Notes: generated from the letters alone by a model not told the origin. A DNA stretch of 50,864 nt from Candidatus Woesearchaeota archaeon (GCA_019323515.1 JAHWHG010000018.1:1-50864), one strand, 5' to 3'; counted from the stretch's first letter, positions 14,432-23,672 are shown. Translations and numbers: made by a program.

Positions 14432-14491
14432 ATTATACCTAATATTATTACTGATATATAAATCTTTCGCTTTTTTACTACTTTCTAGTAA

Positions 14492-16372
14492 TTACTTTTC
14501 TTGTTTTTTGAAGAATTCATCAACCTTTAACATATACTCCCTGCTTATCTTAATCTCCCAGTCACTTGGAAAGCAGCGGAAGTAGTTAGGCCAGGTAAAG
14601 CGCTGGTCTAGGAAAACTATAGCACCACGATCAGTCTCGCTTCTTATGCAGCGGCCTGAGCTCTGGAAGCAGCGGTTCATAGCTGGAAAAAGGTAGCCAT
14701 AGTCCCAGCCTTTTCCGAAGAGTTTATCATAGTACCTTATGAGTTCCTGTGTCTCAAGGTCTGGCTTTTGAAGCGGAACTCCGACTACAATAACGCATTT
14801 GAGCAGGTCTCCAGGAAGATCCACGCCCTCGCCGAAGCTGCCTGAATAAACAGCGAGCATGACTGCGCCCACATCCTTATACTCTTTGAACTTGTCTAGA
14901 AGCTGAATCTTGTCCTCTTTTGAGAGGTTGCGCTCCTCTGAGATAGTTGTCTTCCTACATAGGAATGTGAAATAGCGGTCAACCTGATCTCTGAGGTAGT
15001 ATGACGGGAAGAAAATGATTGAGTTGCCAGGGATTGCATTTGCAATGTCGGCAGTAATCTCTGCGATTCTCTTAAACTGCGATTCGTCGCGTTGTGTGAA
15101 TTTTGTTGTTGTTTCTGGTACAATCAGGCAGAGCTTGTTTTGCTCTGGAAATGGGCTTGGATATTCTTTCTCAGCTGTTTCAGTGGGGAAGCCTAGCACA
15201 TCTTTATACATTGAGGTTGGAGTGAGGGTTCCTGACATTAGTATTGTTGAATGGGTTTGTTTTATAACTCCTGATGTAATTATTGAAGGGTCTAGGCAGC
15301 GGTAGCTTAAAGTTAGGTTTTCGCCTCGCTTGGTGAAGGTCTTTGCAAAGATTCTTGCAAATCCTTCATCTTCACCCAGCCATTTGACAAGGAACTGTGC
15401 GATTGAGCCGATGAATGAACGTTTCTTGATCTCTCTTACCTCGCCAGCAGCGTATTCAAGGTCTCCAATAATAGTATGGTAGTCATTAAATTCATTTACC
15501 TTGTCAATAAACCATTGCTTCTCAACAAGGTTTTCGTTGTTGTTTTTGTTGTTTAGGCCATTTTCAAGTTCCTCTAGGATTGCTAGGAGATGTTCAAGAT
15601 AAGCTGCACATTCCTCAAACTGGAACTTTTTTGCTTCCTTGATTGCGTTTCTTAAAGAGATAGAGGAGAGGTTTTGAGTCAGCATGTCGCGGACACGGAT
15701 TGGAAGATTGTGGCCTTCGTCAACTATCACGATTGCGGACTCCAAAGTTTTGTTTGCTCTAGAGAAGAATGTGTCACGGATTGAGGTGTTGAATACATAG
15801 TTATAATCTGCCACAATCACGCTTGCCTTTGAGGCAAGCATTGTCGTAATTTCATAAGGGCATAGTTTTTTTTCTGTGCATAGTTCTATCATCTTCTCAG
15901 TGTGGCAGGGGTTTATGTCAATAAGCTGTTTAAGAAGTTTTGAGGCTTTTGCAGAGAGTTTGCCTTTTGTCTTCAGATTATTGAAGAACTCACACTTACC
16001 CTCTTCACGCTGTGCTTTACAGTACTCAGAAAACTCAAAGGATGAAAGAAGGTCTGTTCCCGGAACACAGCACATCCATTTCTTTCCTATGATGTCAACT
16101 GCTGAGAATTTTGCATTGCTGTGTTTATTCTTGATATCTTTTAATGTCTCAATTGTAATAAGGTGTTGGGTGTGCCTTGAGGTGAGAAAGAAGACTGTTA
16201 AACCTTGTTCGATTGCATGCGTAAGAGCTGGTGCTAACGAAGCAGCGGTCTTTCCAAGGCCGGTTGGAGCATGACAGATGATTGAACGCTTCTTAACAAT
16301 AGCATCCTGAATATCCTTAACAAGCTCCTGCTGGCTATCTCTAACATTGTCGTGTGGAAAAAGAAGTTCCAT
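14492..16372 (-). CDS. xpd: XPD/Rad3-family DNA helicase with Fe-S cluster
   Basis: 626 residues. Walker A APTGLGKTA (35-43) and DEGH (218-221) define a superfamily 2 helicase; cysteines at 101/102, 118, 127 and 165/171 (CCVPG, EYCKAQREEGKCEFF, CPYE) form the Fe-S domain of the XPD/DinG group. C-terminal motifs include SIIFFPSYY, GSFGEGVDLPGDLLKCVIVVGVP and QSSGRCIRSETDRGA (motif VI). These enzymes unwind 5' to 3' and serve in DNA repair. Length is normal and all helicase motifs are visible. The gene stands alone, with an A-rich region upstream of its ATG at 16372. Confidence 0.93.
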   Translation of the reverse strand: MELLFPHDNVRDSQQELVKDIQDAIVKKRSIICHAPTGLGKTAASLAPALTHAIEQGLTVFFLTSRHTQHLITIETLKDIKNKHSNAKFSAVDIIGKKWMCCVPGTDLLSSFEFSEYCKAQREEGKCEFFNNLKTKGKLSAKASKLLKQLIDINPCHTEKMIELCTEKKLCPYEITTMLASKASVIVADYNYVFNTSIRDTFFSRANKTLESAIVIVDEGHNLPIRVRDMLTQNLSSISLRNAIKEAKKFQFEECAAYLEHLLAILEELENGLNNKNNNENLVEKQWFIDKVNEFNDYHTIIGDLEYAAGEVREIKKRSFIGSIAQFLVKWLGEDEGFARIFAKTFTKRGENLTLSYRCLDPSIITSGVIKQTHSTILMSGTLTPTSMYKDVLGFPTETAEKEYPSPFPEQNKLCLIVPETTTKFTQRDESQFKRIAEITADIANAIPGNSIIFFPSYYLRDQVDRYFTFLCRKTTISEERNLSKEDKIQLLDKFKEYKDVGAVMLAVYSGSFGEGVDLPGDLLKCVIVVGVPLQKPDLETQELIRYYDKLFGKGWDYGYLFPAMNRCFQSSGRCIRSETDRGAIVFLDQRFTWPNYFRCFPSDWEIKISREYMLKVDEFFKKQEK

Positions 16373-16467
16373 ACTGAAAATTAGAAATAAGGGGGTTTAT
16401 ATGGGTTTTGATTTGTTTAAAAAGCTTAAAAGAAGTAAGAAAAAAAAAGTTTAATTTAGGTATATTT

Positions 16468-16752
16468 TTAGTCTTTATTGTAAAAAACAACACAGCCTGT
16501 GAAATCAAATGCTTCCTCGTTTTTTGAGAGCTGCTTTACTTTTCTAAGCAATCCATCTTCTTGCTCAACCCAGGTAGCGTCATCAGGGCTGTCACCTACA
16601 ATTGGCTTAAGATTACAATATTTTGAGATATCGTCAATTACAATACTCTTAAGGTATACGCCTTTTCCATCACAGCCTACTGCATAATAATTTGGAACTC
16701 CTGGTTTAAAGCGGCTTTTCAAGATTGTATCATATAGCTTTTTATTTTCCAT
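16468..16752 (-). CDS. Hypothetical 94-residue protein
   Basis: A mixed alpha/beta protein, MENKKLYDTILKSRFKPGVP at the start, with GCDGKGVYLKSIVIDD and ATWVEQEDGLLRKVKQLSK. No signal peptide, membrane segment or known motif. It lies 95 bp after the XPD start on the same strand and 49 bp downstream of the TFB gene, so it may ride on the TFB transcript. A GGTGAA element lies 10 nt before the ATG as a possible ribosome-binding site. Confidence 0.5.
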   Translation of the reverse strand: MENKKLYDTILKSRFKPGVPNYYAVGCDGKGVYLKSIVIDDISKYCNLKPIVGDSPDDATWVEQEDGLLRKVKQLSKNEEAFDFTGCVVFYNKD

Positions 16753-16800
16753 CTTCAGTTCACCTTGGGTGAAAATTAAAGGATAAAGCAGTAAAAAAGA

Positions 16801-17718
16801 TTAAAAAACAATAATCCCTTTAAATTTCTTTTCAAGTTTAAGAGCTTTGATAAACTCTTTGCACCTGTTTCTAAGTGTAACTTCTGTGATGTTAGATACT
16901 TCAGAAATCTCTTTCTGCGTTCTCTTCTGGTTAACCAAAAGTCCTGCAAGGTATAGTGTAGTACCAGCAATTGACATAGGGCATTTTCCAGATGTTAGTC
17001 CGAGTTTCTGGATTTGTTCAATCATCTTGATTGCCTTTGTCTGGACTTTAGCGTCTAGCTTTAGCTCAGAAGAAAACTTAGCAACAAAGTCTACTGCATT
17101 TCCTGGCTGGATGTTTATCTTCAGCGCTCTTATCAGGAACCTGTAGATCTTTCCAATCTGTTTCCTTGTATAACCAGTAACTTCACTGAATTCCTTTAAT
17201 GTCTTAGGAAATCCTTCTTTCCTGCAGACTGCATAAAGGCATCCAATAACAATAAGCTCATTGCTCCTTGCCTTTGTAAGGCCTTTTTCAACAGCTGTCC
17301 TATAAATTCTTGCTGCCTCTTTCTCAATATGTTCAGTTACCTTAAGATTAGATGAAATCAGCTTAAGGTTTGTCAAAGAATTGTTAAGATTCTGTTCAAG
17401 TGAAGAACTTGTCCAGTTATTCTTTTTCCTGATTCTTGTGAATAGATATCTCTGGCTTCTTGGAAGCTTTCTAAGATCGTCTTTATTGCCAACACTTGTT
17501 ATTAAGTTATTAGCTACCCTTGGGTCAAATGGTGCTCCGCTTCTAGATTTCTTCTCAAAATCCTCAGAATCGCAGATCCTTTCCCTGCCAAAATCCATCA
17601 TAGCGTCCTCTACTACAAAGCTACAATTCTTGCAGATAACCTCTCCTCTTTCTTTGTTTACAAAGAAATTTTTGTCCCCGCATTCAGGGCATTTATGTAC
17701 TTTTGATGCAGCAATCAT
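16801..17718 (-). CDS. tfb: Transcription initiation factor B (TFB)
   Basis: 305 residues from ATG 17718, which follows Shine-Dalgarno GAGGTAAG; a TTG 11 codons upstream is unlikely. N-terminal zinc ribbon HKCPECGDKNFFV...VICKNC (residues 9-36). B-reader region with FGRERICDSEDF and the usual RSGAP. Two cyclin repeats: SNLKVTEHIEKEAARIYRTA... and DAKVQTKAIKMIEQI...PMSIAGTTLYLAG, ending in the recognition helix EVTLRNRCKEFIKALKL that reads the BRE. TFB bridges TBP-TATA and RNA polymerase. Length is typical. The many BRE-TATA modules seen in this window are its targets. Confidence 0.95.
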   Translation of the reverse strand: MIAASKVHKCPECGDKNFFVNKERGEVICKNCSFVVEDAMMDFGRERICDSEDFEKKSRSGAPFDPRVANNLITSVGNKDDLRKLPRSQRYLFTRIRKKNNWTSSSLEQNLNNSLTNLKLISSNLKVTEHIEKEAARIYRTAVEKGLTKARSNELIVIGCLYAVCRKEGFPKTLKEFSEVTGYTRKQIGKIYRFLIRALKINIQPGNAVDFVAKFSSELKLDAKVQTKAIKMIEQIQKLGLTSGKCPMSIAGTTLYLAGLLVNQKRTQKEISEVSNITEVTLRNRCKEFIKALKLEKKFKGIIVF

Positions 17719-17832
17719 TTTTTTCTTACCTCGATATCTATTATTTTTCAATATTGTAATAAACTAATAGAATGTATGAAGGAGCTAGTATATAAAGCTT
17801 TTGGTTTTGTAGTTACTTATTAGTGGTGAATT

Positions 17833-18273
17833 TTATTGTTTGTCAGGTGTTTTATACATGGGCCGGGGCGCTATGTAATTAGAGAACCAGATCCCTTTTG
17901 TAGGAATACTACATTTTACTTGAGTTCTGTAGAAGGTCCTTTTACCATCCCAGGCACTTTCTGTCCTGTACTCATAGACTCTGAAGTTGAATAGCATGCC
18001 TTCCTTCATGTTAAGCAGCCTCATAAGATGCTCTCGAGCACGCATTTCTGCTGATTCCCTAGAACCTCTTTCTGTAGAATATTTACTAAGGTCTTTGTAT
18101 GTGAAATATAATACATCGTCTTTGATGTAAGGTTTTTCAGGAGCATTGCTTGTTTGAGTAGGGTTCTTTGGTTTAACTAGTGGTTTAACCAATGGTTTAG
18201 CCAGAGCAGGAGCTGCACAAAATCCTAGGACTGCTCCGATTTGCTGTAGTGCTTGTCTTCTTGTGAGTTTCAT
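17833..18273 (-). CDS. Secreted protein with a twin-arginine-type signal
   Basis: 146 residues. The N-terminus KLTRRQALQQIGAVLGFCAA resembles a Tat signal: T-R-R-x-x-L followed by a moderately hydrophobic stretch and AxA (ALA, about residue 25). A Lys/Pro repeat (KPLVKPLVKPKNP) forms a linker. The mature domain (about residues 45-146) has FTYKDLSKYSTERGSRESAE and EYRTESAWDGKRTFYR; no family recognised. If the signal is real, the domain is exported folded. Whether a Tat translocase exists cannot be seen here. The start is the ATG at 18273. Confidence 0.55.
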   Translation of the reverse strand: MKLTRRQALQQIGAVLGFCAAPALAKPLVKPLVKPKNPTQTSNAPEKPYIKDDVLYFTYKDLSKYSTERGSRESAEMRAREHLMRLLNMKEGMLFNFRVYEYRTESAWDGKRTFYRTQVKCSIPTKGIWFSNYIAPRPMYKTPDKQ

Positions 18274-18367
18274 TTTTGTTAGGATTTTTATTGTATAGAA
18301 AAAGAGTATGTTGAAGTTTATAAATCTTCCGATTTTTTACTACTTCTTGGTGGTTAATCTATTTAAT

Positions 18368-18790
18368 CTATCTAATCTCCCTATTACTATCAACATACAG
18401 CAGGGTAGGGAAGAACATCCCTATGCATTCGTGTTCCTTGTATTCCAGTACTCTCTCTTTAACAGCCTGCATTGGGATACTTGAAGCAGTAGCAAGCCCA
18501 AAGTAGAAATCGCGTTCTAGGCCATGTTTTAAAGCAGGGTGGTATTCTTGGTGCTTCATTGCTGTAGAAATCAGGAAGTATCCCTGGTTATCAAGACCTA
18601 CATAACCAAAGTGGTTGATTGCCATAACAAATGGTAAAAGGTCTGTCTTTAGGGTGAAGTCGCGAGGGAAATGTGAACCTGTGAAGTGTTGATGAGGGTA
18701 TAGTTGATTAAGGTATTCGTGCAGTCCATAGTCTACATAATAAGGAATCTGAAGTTCGCAGATTTGCCAGATTTTCATTTCAAGAGACAT
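18368..18790 (-). CDS. Hypothetical 140-residue protein
   Basis: Soluble, aromatic- and His-rich (YPHQHFTGSHFPRDF, AMKHQEYHPALKHGLERDFY). No signal or membrane segment and no motif I can name. It has a separate promoter-like AT region near 18815-18830 and is divergent from the GNAT gene (108 bp between starts). Codon use is like its neighbours. Confidence 0.5.
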   Translation of the reverse strand: MSLEMKIWQICELQIPYYVDYGLHEYLNQLYPHQHFTGSHFPRDFTLKTDLLPFVMAINHFGYVGLDNQGYFLISTAMKHQEYHPALKHGLERDFYFGLATASSIPMQAVKERVLEYKEHECIGMFFPTLLYVDSNREIR

Positions 18791-18898
18791 TTTATCTGGT
18801 TTTTATAGAGGATAAGAGTTATTTAAGGATTTCTATGGTCAATAAGTTATTGAGGGCTTTGAATAATCTTTATATACAAACTTCAGATATGCAGGGGT

Positions 18899-19363
18899 AT
18901 GGAGTTTTACATAAGAAAGCTTGATACTAAGGATCTTGAGAATTTAGAGAAAGCAGGCTGCAGGATAAAGAGCTGGAGAGGCGGAGCATTTGCTGTATGC
19001 GACAAACCTCTTGAGCATTACAGAGAGAATCCTGATGATTATAAAAGAATAGGGATTGCGTGCTGGGTGCCTGCTGAGATTGTTGAAGGGAATTGTGAAG
19101 ACCACGAGAATATTGAACATATCAAAGGGGCGTATCTTAACACTTTGTTTGTGAATGAAAAGTATAGAGGTAAAGGTCTTGGTAAAAGGTTGATGGAGGC
19201 AAGGCTTGAGGATATTGCTGCAGAGGGATTTAGAGAAGTAACAGCGGTGACAAGAGAAGATAATGATATTATCAATGGAATTCTAAAAAAATACGGGTTT
19301 GAAAAGGTTGCTTCTGAGAAAGGTTTGTTGTATCATTTAAAAGATTTAAAAAACCATTTATAA
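18899..19363 (+). CDS. GNAT-family N-acetyltransferase
   Basis: 154 residues. The acetyl-CoA binding motif A is LFVNEKYRGKGLGKRLMEAR (about residues 81-100, R/Q-x-x-G-x-G/A as RGKGLG), followed by EDIAAEGFREVTAVTREDND (motif B region) and ILKKYGFEKVA, the common ending of GNAT domains. Substrate is unknown. TATA TTTATATAC at about 18870-18878 is 25 nt from the ATG, so translation is leaderless. Confidence 0.88.
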   Translation: MEFYIRKLDTKDLENLEKAGCRIKSWRGGAFAVCDKPLEHYRENPDDYKRIGIACWVPAEIVEGNCEDHENIEHIKGAYLNTLFVNEKYRGKGLGKRLMEARLEDIAAEGFREVTAVTREDNDIINGILKKYGFEKVASEKGLLYHLKDLKNHL

Positions 19364-19515
19364 GTCTTACTATTAAAGGGTTATTACAGTTGATTATTAA
19401 GCAATACTTAGAAACATACAAAATCAAAAAATATATATAGGAGGCTCATATCCTAACATATAGCATAAAAGAGATGAATATTGTTTAAATTTGTTATTTC
19501 GTGGGGGGATATAAG

Positions 19516-19785
19516 GTGCAAAATAAGGAAATTTTTAATGTGTTTTTTAGAGAGAAACCTGCTATGATGCTGATTAACCTGAAGAATGCAAAGAACCAGG
19601 TTTATGCAAGCAGTTTGGCAAAGTCTATTGACTGCACATATTCGCATGTTGTTAAGATTCTGCAGGAGATGGAGAAGTCTGGGATAATCAATTTTGAGAA
19701 ACAAGGAAGATTAAAGCTTCTTACTCTTACAAAGAAAGGCATGGACATGGCAGATCATATTGATTCTGTTAGGAGCATGCTTTAG
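19516..19785 (+). CDS. Winged-helix transcription regulator (MarR-like)
   Basis: About 89 residues from a GTG placed 7 nt after the strong site GGGGGGAT. FREKPAMMLINLKNAKNQVYA is helix 1-2, SSLAKSIDCTYSHVVKILQE the helix-turn-helix, MEKSGIINFEKQGRLKLLTL the wing, and KKGMDMADHI the last helix. The layout matches short archaeal MarR/PadR-type winged-helix proteins that repress nearby genes. TATA AAAATATATATAGG (19428-19441) leaves a leader of about 50 nt. The next gene converges, so the controlled gene is not obvious. Confidence 0.75.
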   Translation: MQNKEIFNVFFREKPAMMLINLKNAKNQVYASSLAKSIDCTYSHVVKILQEMEKSGIINFEKQGRLKLLTLTKKGMDMADHIDSVRSML

Positions 19786-19812
19786 TTTTAGCTTTTTTTT
19801 TATTTATATTTT
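19786..19812. terminator. T-rich tract between convergent genes
   Basis: AGTTTTAGCTTTTTTTTTAT follows the winged-helix gene directly and runs into the end of the convergent minus-strand gene. Confidence 0.5.
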
Positions 19813-21434
19813 TCTTTATGGTCCTCAACCATTTTGTTATAGCAAGAGAACCATTTAATTTCAGCAGGATGCGGTTGAACTGAGACTACAGAACCGTCAG
19901 AATAAATCTGCTCAGGGATGTATTCCTTGACCTTATCAAAGTCTGGTGCGTCACGAAGCATGTCAACCTTTATTTTATGGTCTTTATTAGCAAATTCAAT
20001 AAAGTCGCTGCATTCAGGAGTAAAGTCAGCCACTTTCTTAATCTGGTTGAAATATGGGCTTAAATGTACCTTTCCAGCCAGGCTTTGAAGGTCATGCGGA
20101 GCGTCAAGGTCTTCCATTCTTGTAACATCAAAGTGTTTGCATTCCATCAATGTTGGGATACCAAAGACATCCTGGACAGCGTCCTGTGCAAAGTCATAAG
20201 GGATGGGTCTTGATTTCCAGAAATCTCTAAGTTTTTGTCTATAATCACGGTCAAGAGCAGCGCACAGGTAGTTTATGTAAAGCTCTGGCTTGTCTGCAAA
20301 AGGTTTTAGTGATTCAGGGTTTTTGTTGAGCATCAAAAGGAACTTCTGTACACGATCGCCCCACCATTCCCAATTAGCGAATCTCTTGAAAGAATCTGAA
20401 CCGACTATGTCGCCAAGTGTATCAGAATTAAGCAGCATTGACGCAAGAAGAAAATGGTTGTACGGGAGCACATAGCTTTCTTCAAAGACATAATCATAGA
20501 GTTCGTTATTAGCGTTATAGGCATTATTGAATTTTTTCATGACACTTGTAAGCCTGTCTGTCCTGTTAAGTATAAGATCCAGGAATACTGCAATGTCAGC
20601 TCCACCGTCTTTTCTTGACCTGTAAATCTCAAAAAGTGCAGGGTCCATGTCGCGGTGAAGTATCCAGACATTTGGTTCCTTTGCGTTAAAGATAAACTTA
20701 TCGTCTTCATATGGGATCTCTCCAACAAAACGGTAGTTTCGTAATATGAATTCCGAGATTCCATCTGGGAATGTTTGTGAGAAGTATCTGTAGAACTCTT
20801 CTGAGTGGAATCTTTTTTCAAGGAATTCTTTTGTAGGGAACATGAGTTCTTTAGTGTTGACCTGCATCAGGACTTCATAATCTGCAAGACCTGGGTCATT
20901 AAGTACAGAGTCAATGTCTGTGAATGATGTAAGGTCGCCTGGAAGGAACATAAAGCGTTTGTATTTCTCAGGAAGAACTTCAAGAACATTTTCAATTGTC
21001 TCCCTTAATGATTCTGTGCCTTCCTTTGCCATGATAATCCTTTTGTCAGGGACATCTAGAGCTTTTTTAATAGGCTCTACAATCTCTTTCTTGGTGTTTT
21101 CGTTTCCAGAGACTATTATAAGTTCAGCTGAACTGTTGAGTGCGTTTATTATTGGAACCTGGCCTACACGCACATTCTTTTTTGGATCTTTTTTGTCTGT
21201 ATAAATCGGAAGCCTGAACTTGATATAATCAATGCCTTCAACAATATAACGGTAAAGAGGAAGGCTTATACAGGGGCGCACTCCAAGCTTCTTTGCCTGA
21301 CTAAGAGCACCATTACTTGTCACATACTTGATGTCTTTAACTGCTTTTTCTACAATGTTATCTAGTATCTTTTCATATTTTTGCTGCTGAATATTGTAAC
21401 TGCAGCTTACAACTACAACTTTAACAGGTTCCAT
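19800..21434 (-). CDS. Large NTP-transferase-like (GT-A fold) protein
   Basis: 544 residues. The first half has a Rossmann/GT-A-like pattern: strand KVVVVSCSYN, AELIIVSGNENTKKEIVEPI, helices, then KRFMFLPGDLTSFTDIDSVL, where LPGDLT occupies the place of the metal-binding acidic motif of MobA/CpsM-type nucleotidyltransferases. A middle part is rich in Asp/Arg (AVFLDLILNRTDRL), and the last 150 residues (DAVQDVFGIPTLMECKHFDV, EDLDAPHDL) form a further helical domain. The classical N-terminal GxGTRMxxxT loop is absent, so catalysis is uncertain. Sugar-nucleotide or cell-surface metabolism is a guess. Single-gene unit on the minus strand. Confidence 0.4.
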   Translation of the reverse strand: MEPVKVVVVSCSYNIQQQKYEKILDNIVEKAVKDIKYVTSNGALSQAKKLGVRPCISLPLYRYIVEGIDYIKFRLPIYTDKKDPKKNVRVGQVPIINALNSSAELIIVSGNENTKKEIVEPIKKALDVPDKRIIMAKEGTESLRETIENVLEVLPEKYKRFMFLPGDLTSFTDIDSVLNDPGLADYEVLMQVNTKELMFPTKEFLEKRFHSEEFYRYFSQTFPDGISEFILRNYRFVGEIPYEDDKFIFNAKEPNVWILHRDMDPALFEIYRSRKDGGADIAVFLDLILNRTDRLTSVMKKFNNAYNANNELYDYVFEESYVLPYNHFLLASMLLNSDTLGDIVGSDSFKRFANWEWWGDRVQKFLLMLNKNPESLKPFADKPELYINYLCAALDRDYRQKLRDFWKSRPIPYDFAQDAVQDVFGIPTLMECKHFDVTRMEDLDAPHDLQSLAGKVHLSPYFNQIKKVADFTPECSDFIEFANKDHKIKVDMLRDAPDFDKVKEYIPEQIYSDGSVVSVQPHPAEIKWFSCYNKMVEDHKEKYK

Positions 21435-21500
21435 AGATGTTTGGTTTTAAGTTAGAATTAAAAGTATTTATATTGTATAAAATAATAAAAGAAGAATATC

Positions 21501-21740
21501 TTAACAAATATTGTTATGCTCGCAATAGCTGTTGCATTCAAAAGGGTTTATGCAGAGATCTTTAGTGCATTCATTATCGTCAAAGCAGTCGCTGTGGTCA
21601 CGACATATGATATTACATTCAGATACAGCTGCTCCTGTCAACTGCCCTGCATCACGCACACCATTTATTGTGAATGCAATTGCAAACATTATCACAAGCA
21701 GTGATGTTATTACAATTGTTGATTTTGTTTTATAGTGCAT
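21501..21740 (-). CDS. Membrane-anchored Cys-rich mini-protein
   Basis: 79 residues: one N-terminal helix (IVITSLLVIMFAIAFTI, residues 9-25), then GQLTGAAVS and a 39-residue tail with nine Cys (ECNIICRDHSDCFDDNECTK, DLCINPFECNSYCEHNNIC). The D-x-C-x-D-x-x-x-C-T-x-D-x-C pattern resembles disulfide-rich calcium-binding or EGF-like short repeats found on secreted proteins. The tail should be outside the cell. TGAAV-type motifs after the first helix are common in exported Woesearchaeota-type proteins (from general knowledge of the group). No enzymatic role visible. Confidence 0.6.
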   Translation of the reverse strand: MHYKTKSTIVITSLLVIMFAIAFTINGVRDAGQLTGAAVSECNIICRDHSDCFDDNECTKDLCINPFECNSYCEHNNIC

Positions 21741-21794
21741 TTTAGGTTATAAGTATAGAAATTGGTTTATAAATGTTTTCATTTAATACAAGAA

Positions 21795-23225
21795 TTACCC
21801 AACAATAGCTTCCTCTAATCCCTTTTTCCCAAGAACTTCCTTTGCTGCATCAAGGAAATCCTTTTCTTTTGCTGTTGGTATGACTGCGCCTGCTGCAAAC
21901 TGGTGACCGCCTGCTTCACCGCCTACTTTCTCAACAATGTCTTTCATGACCTCCCGGGCGTCAATATCTTTATTGGGTCTTATTCCAGCTATCCTTAAAG
22001 AAACTTTAGTTGTTGAGTTCTTTAGCTGGGCAAGTGACATAATATATGTGTTGTCTTCGATTTCGTTTGACTTTGAGAGGATTGAAGCAAGTGTTCCAAT
22101 TATTGTTCCAAGTACCTTGTCACCTGCATTAATTATCATATAACCTTTGCCTTTGATTATGTTTGATGAGCTCTTGTTTGCATTGTACCAGTTCAAGGCG
22201 TTGACAATCTCTCTTTTGTAATCAGTAAGGCTTCTTATTGCTCGTTCTTTTATTTCTTTATCACCCAAGCAAGCGCCAATACCTAAAGAAGCTTTGCCCA
22301 TCCTTCCGCAGGCATTAAGGAGTGTAGCAAATTCTTTTGCGTCGCGAGTAGGGGATTCGTTCTTCTCCTGTTTAAGAAGGTACACAGGACCTAGTATGTC
22401 TTCAGGGTTTACCTCTTCAATGCGTTTCATCACAATCCCTGTTGCCAGCTTTTTCAGGTCTTCATCTGAAAGGTGTACAAGCTTTTTCCATTTACCTTCT
22501 ATCTTTGGGTTTATTCCGAGCTGCTGCAGGAACTGGATAGCTCCTGATTCTGAGCCAGTCACTCCAGGGATGTAAGGGTCTGAGCAGTACTCAAGCACCT
22601 TGTGAAGGGGTTTTGTCTGGACACCGAACATCCTAAGACCTGTTATAACTTTTATCTTATTATTTTCAACAGCTGTTTCAAGGATTTCTTTGTTAAGCTG
22701 CTTAAATCCATGGTCTTCCTGGATATCACCAATCGCGCCAATAATAGCGACATGTGCAAGGTCTTCCTTTACACCTAACTTTTTAGTAAAGAAGTATACA
22801 ACGCCTGAGCCGGAGATTTCAATTGAACCGTCAATTCCCTGGAGATGTGGGTTTATATGTACAAGTTTGTTATCTCCTGGTTCCATTGATTCTGGCTCGT
22901 GGTGGTCAAGGATAATAATATCGCGGTCTGAAAGCTTTTCCTTAAGATAGTTTATCTGGCCTGAGCCGAGGTCAGTGAAGATGTAATATTTATAGTTCTC
23001 AAAGCTTAGCTCGTCAATCACTTCATTGGTAAGCTGCTGTACGATTGATATAGAATAACGTCGGTTTTCCTGATTGAGTGTTTTTATCATTATTGAAGCA
23101 GCAGAGACACCGTCAGCGTCGAGGTGAGAGATTAATCTTATAGGCTTTGACTTGTCCCAGGAATTAAAGAGAGCTGCTGCTCGTTTGTAGGATTCTTTGA
23201 AGTCTTGATAAGAATTTTGTGTCAT
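21795..23225 (-). CDS. DHH-family single-strand exonuclease (archaeal RecJ-like / GAN)
   Basis: 476 residues. DHH motifs: SHLDADGVSAA (residues 33-43, motif I), FTDLGSGQ (motif II), ILDHHEPES (DHH 107-109, motif III) and AIIGAIGDIQ (motif IV). The C-terminal DHHA1 domain ends EKVGGEAGGHQFAAGAVIPT, where GGH binds the substrate. Archaeal RecJ-like proteins trim 5' or 3' single strands and bind GINS in the replisome. All metal ligands are present. The gene precedes a small coiled-coil gene on the same strand (68 bp). Confidence 0.92.
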   Translation of the reverse strand: MTQNSYQDFKESYKRAAALFNSWDKSKPIRLISHLDADGVSAASIMIKTLNQENRRYSISIVQQLTNEVIDELSFENYKYYIFTDLGSGQINYLKEKLSDRDIIILDHHEPESMEPGDNKLVHINPHLQGIDGSIEISGSGVVYFFTKKLGVKEDLAHVAIIGAIGDIQEDHGFKQLNKEILETAVENNKIKVITGLRMFGVQTKPLHKVLEYCSDPYIPGVTGSESGAIQFLQQLGINPKIEGKWKKLVHLSDEDLKKLATGIVMKRIEEVNPEDILGPVYLLKQEKNESPTRDAKEFATLLNACGRMGKASLGIGACLGDKEIKERAIRSLTDYKREIVNALNWYNANKSSSNIIKGKGYMIINAGDKVLGTIIGTLASILSKSNEIEDNTYIMSLAQLKNSTTKVSLRIAGIRPNKDIDAREVMKDIVEKVGGEAGGHQFAAGAVIPTAKEKDFLDAAKEVLGKKGLEEAIVG

Positions 23226-23293
23226 GAAATGAAAAAGAAAATCAATTGTTTAAATACTTTTATAATTATTGGTTGGTAGGTAAAAACTGCTGA

Positions 23294-23584
23294 TTATTCA
23301 AGGCCGAGAAGTTTCTTTTTCTTGATACGGAGTTCAGCAATATTGTTCCTTAGTTCTTCCTTCTTTTTTCGATTCTCCTGGAGTTCTTCATAAAGATCCT
23401 TGTTCTTCTGTATAGCTTCCTTATACAGCACATTTGTGTCACGTATCTCTTGCTTAACGACGTCAAGTTCGTTATGGTCAATAGAACGGATAGGATGTAT
23501 CTTCCTATGCTCTAGAATGTTGTTAACATCTAGTTTTCCTTGCTTTACTAGCTCCATCTCTTCTGGTGTTAATTGTATTCCCAT
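23294..23584 (-). CDS. Small coiled-coil protein
   Basis: 96 residues; the second half (about residues 43-92, DVVKQEIRDTNVLYKEAIQK, NKDLYEELQENRKKKEELRN) is a continuous heptad-type coiled coil ending in basic KKKKLLGLE. The first part contains LTPEEMELVKQGKLDVNNIL. No known family. Start ATG 23584 follows GGGGTGAT. It lies upstream of the RecJ-like gene on the same strand, so a link to DNA repair is possible but unproven. Confidence 0.55.
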   Translation of the reverse strand: MGIQLTPEEMELVKQGKLDVNNILEHRKIHPIRSIDHNELDVVKQEIRDTNVLYKEAIQKNKDLYEELQENRKKKEELRNNIAELRIKKKKLLGLE

Positions 23585-23672
23585 TGTATCACCCCATTAC
23601 AACCTGAAAAAGGTATTGTATTTAAGTTTTTTTATAAGAAAATTTATAAATGAATAAGAAAATAAATATGTT

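Noticed and set aside
19453..19466. Third copy of the 28-bp repeat
   Set aside because: Only an 11-base core (CTAACATATAG) is shared, which is not convincing in AT-rich DNA.
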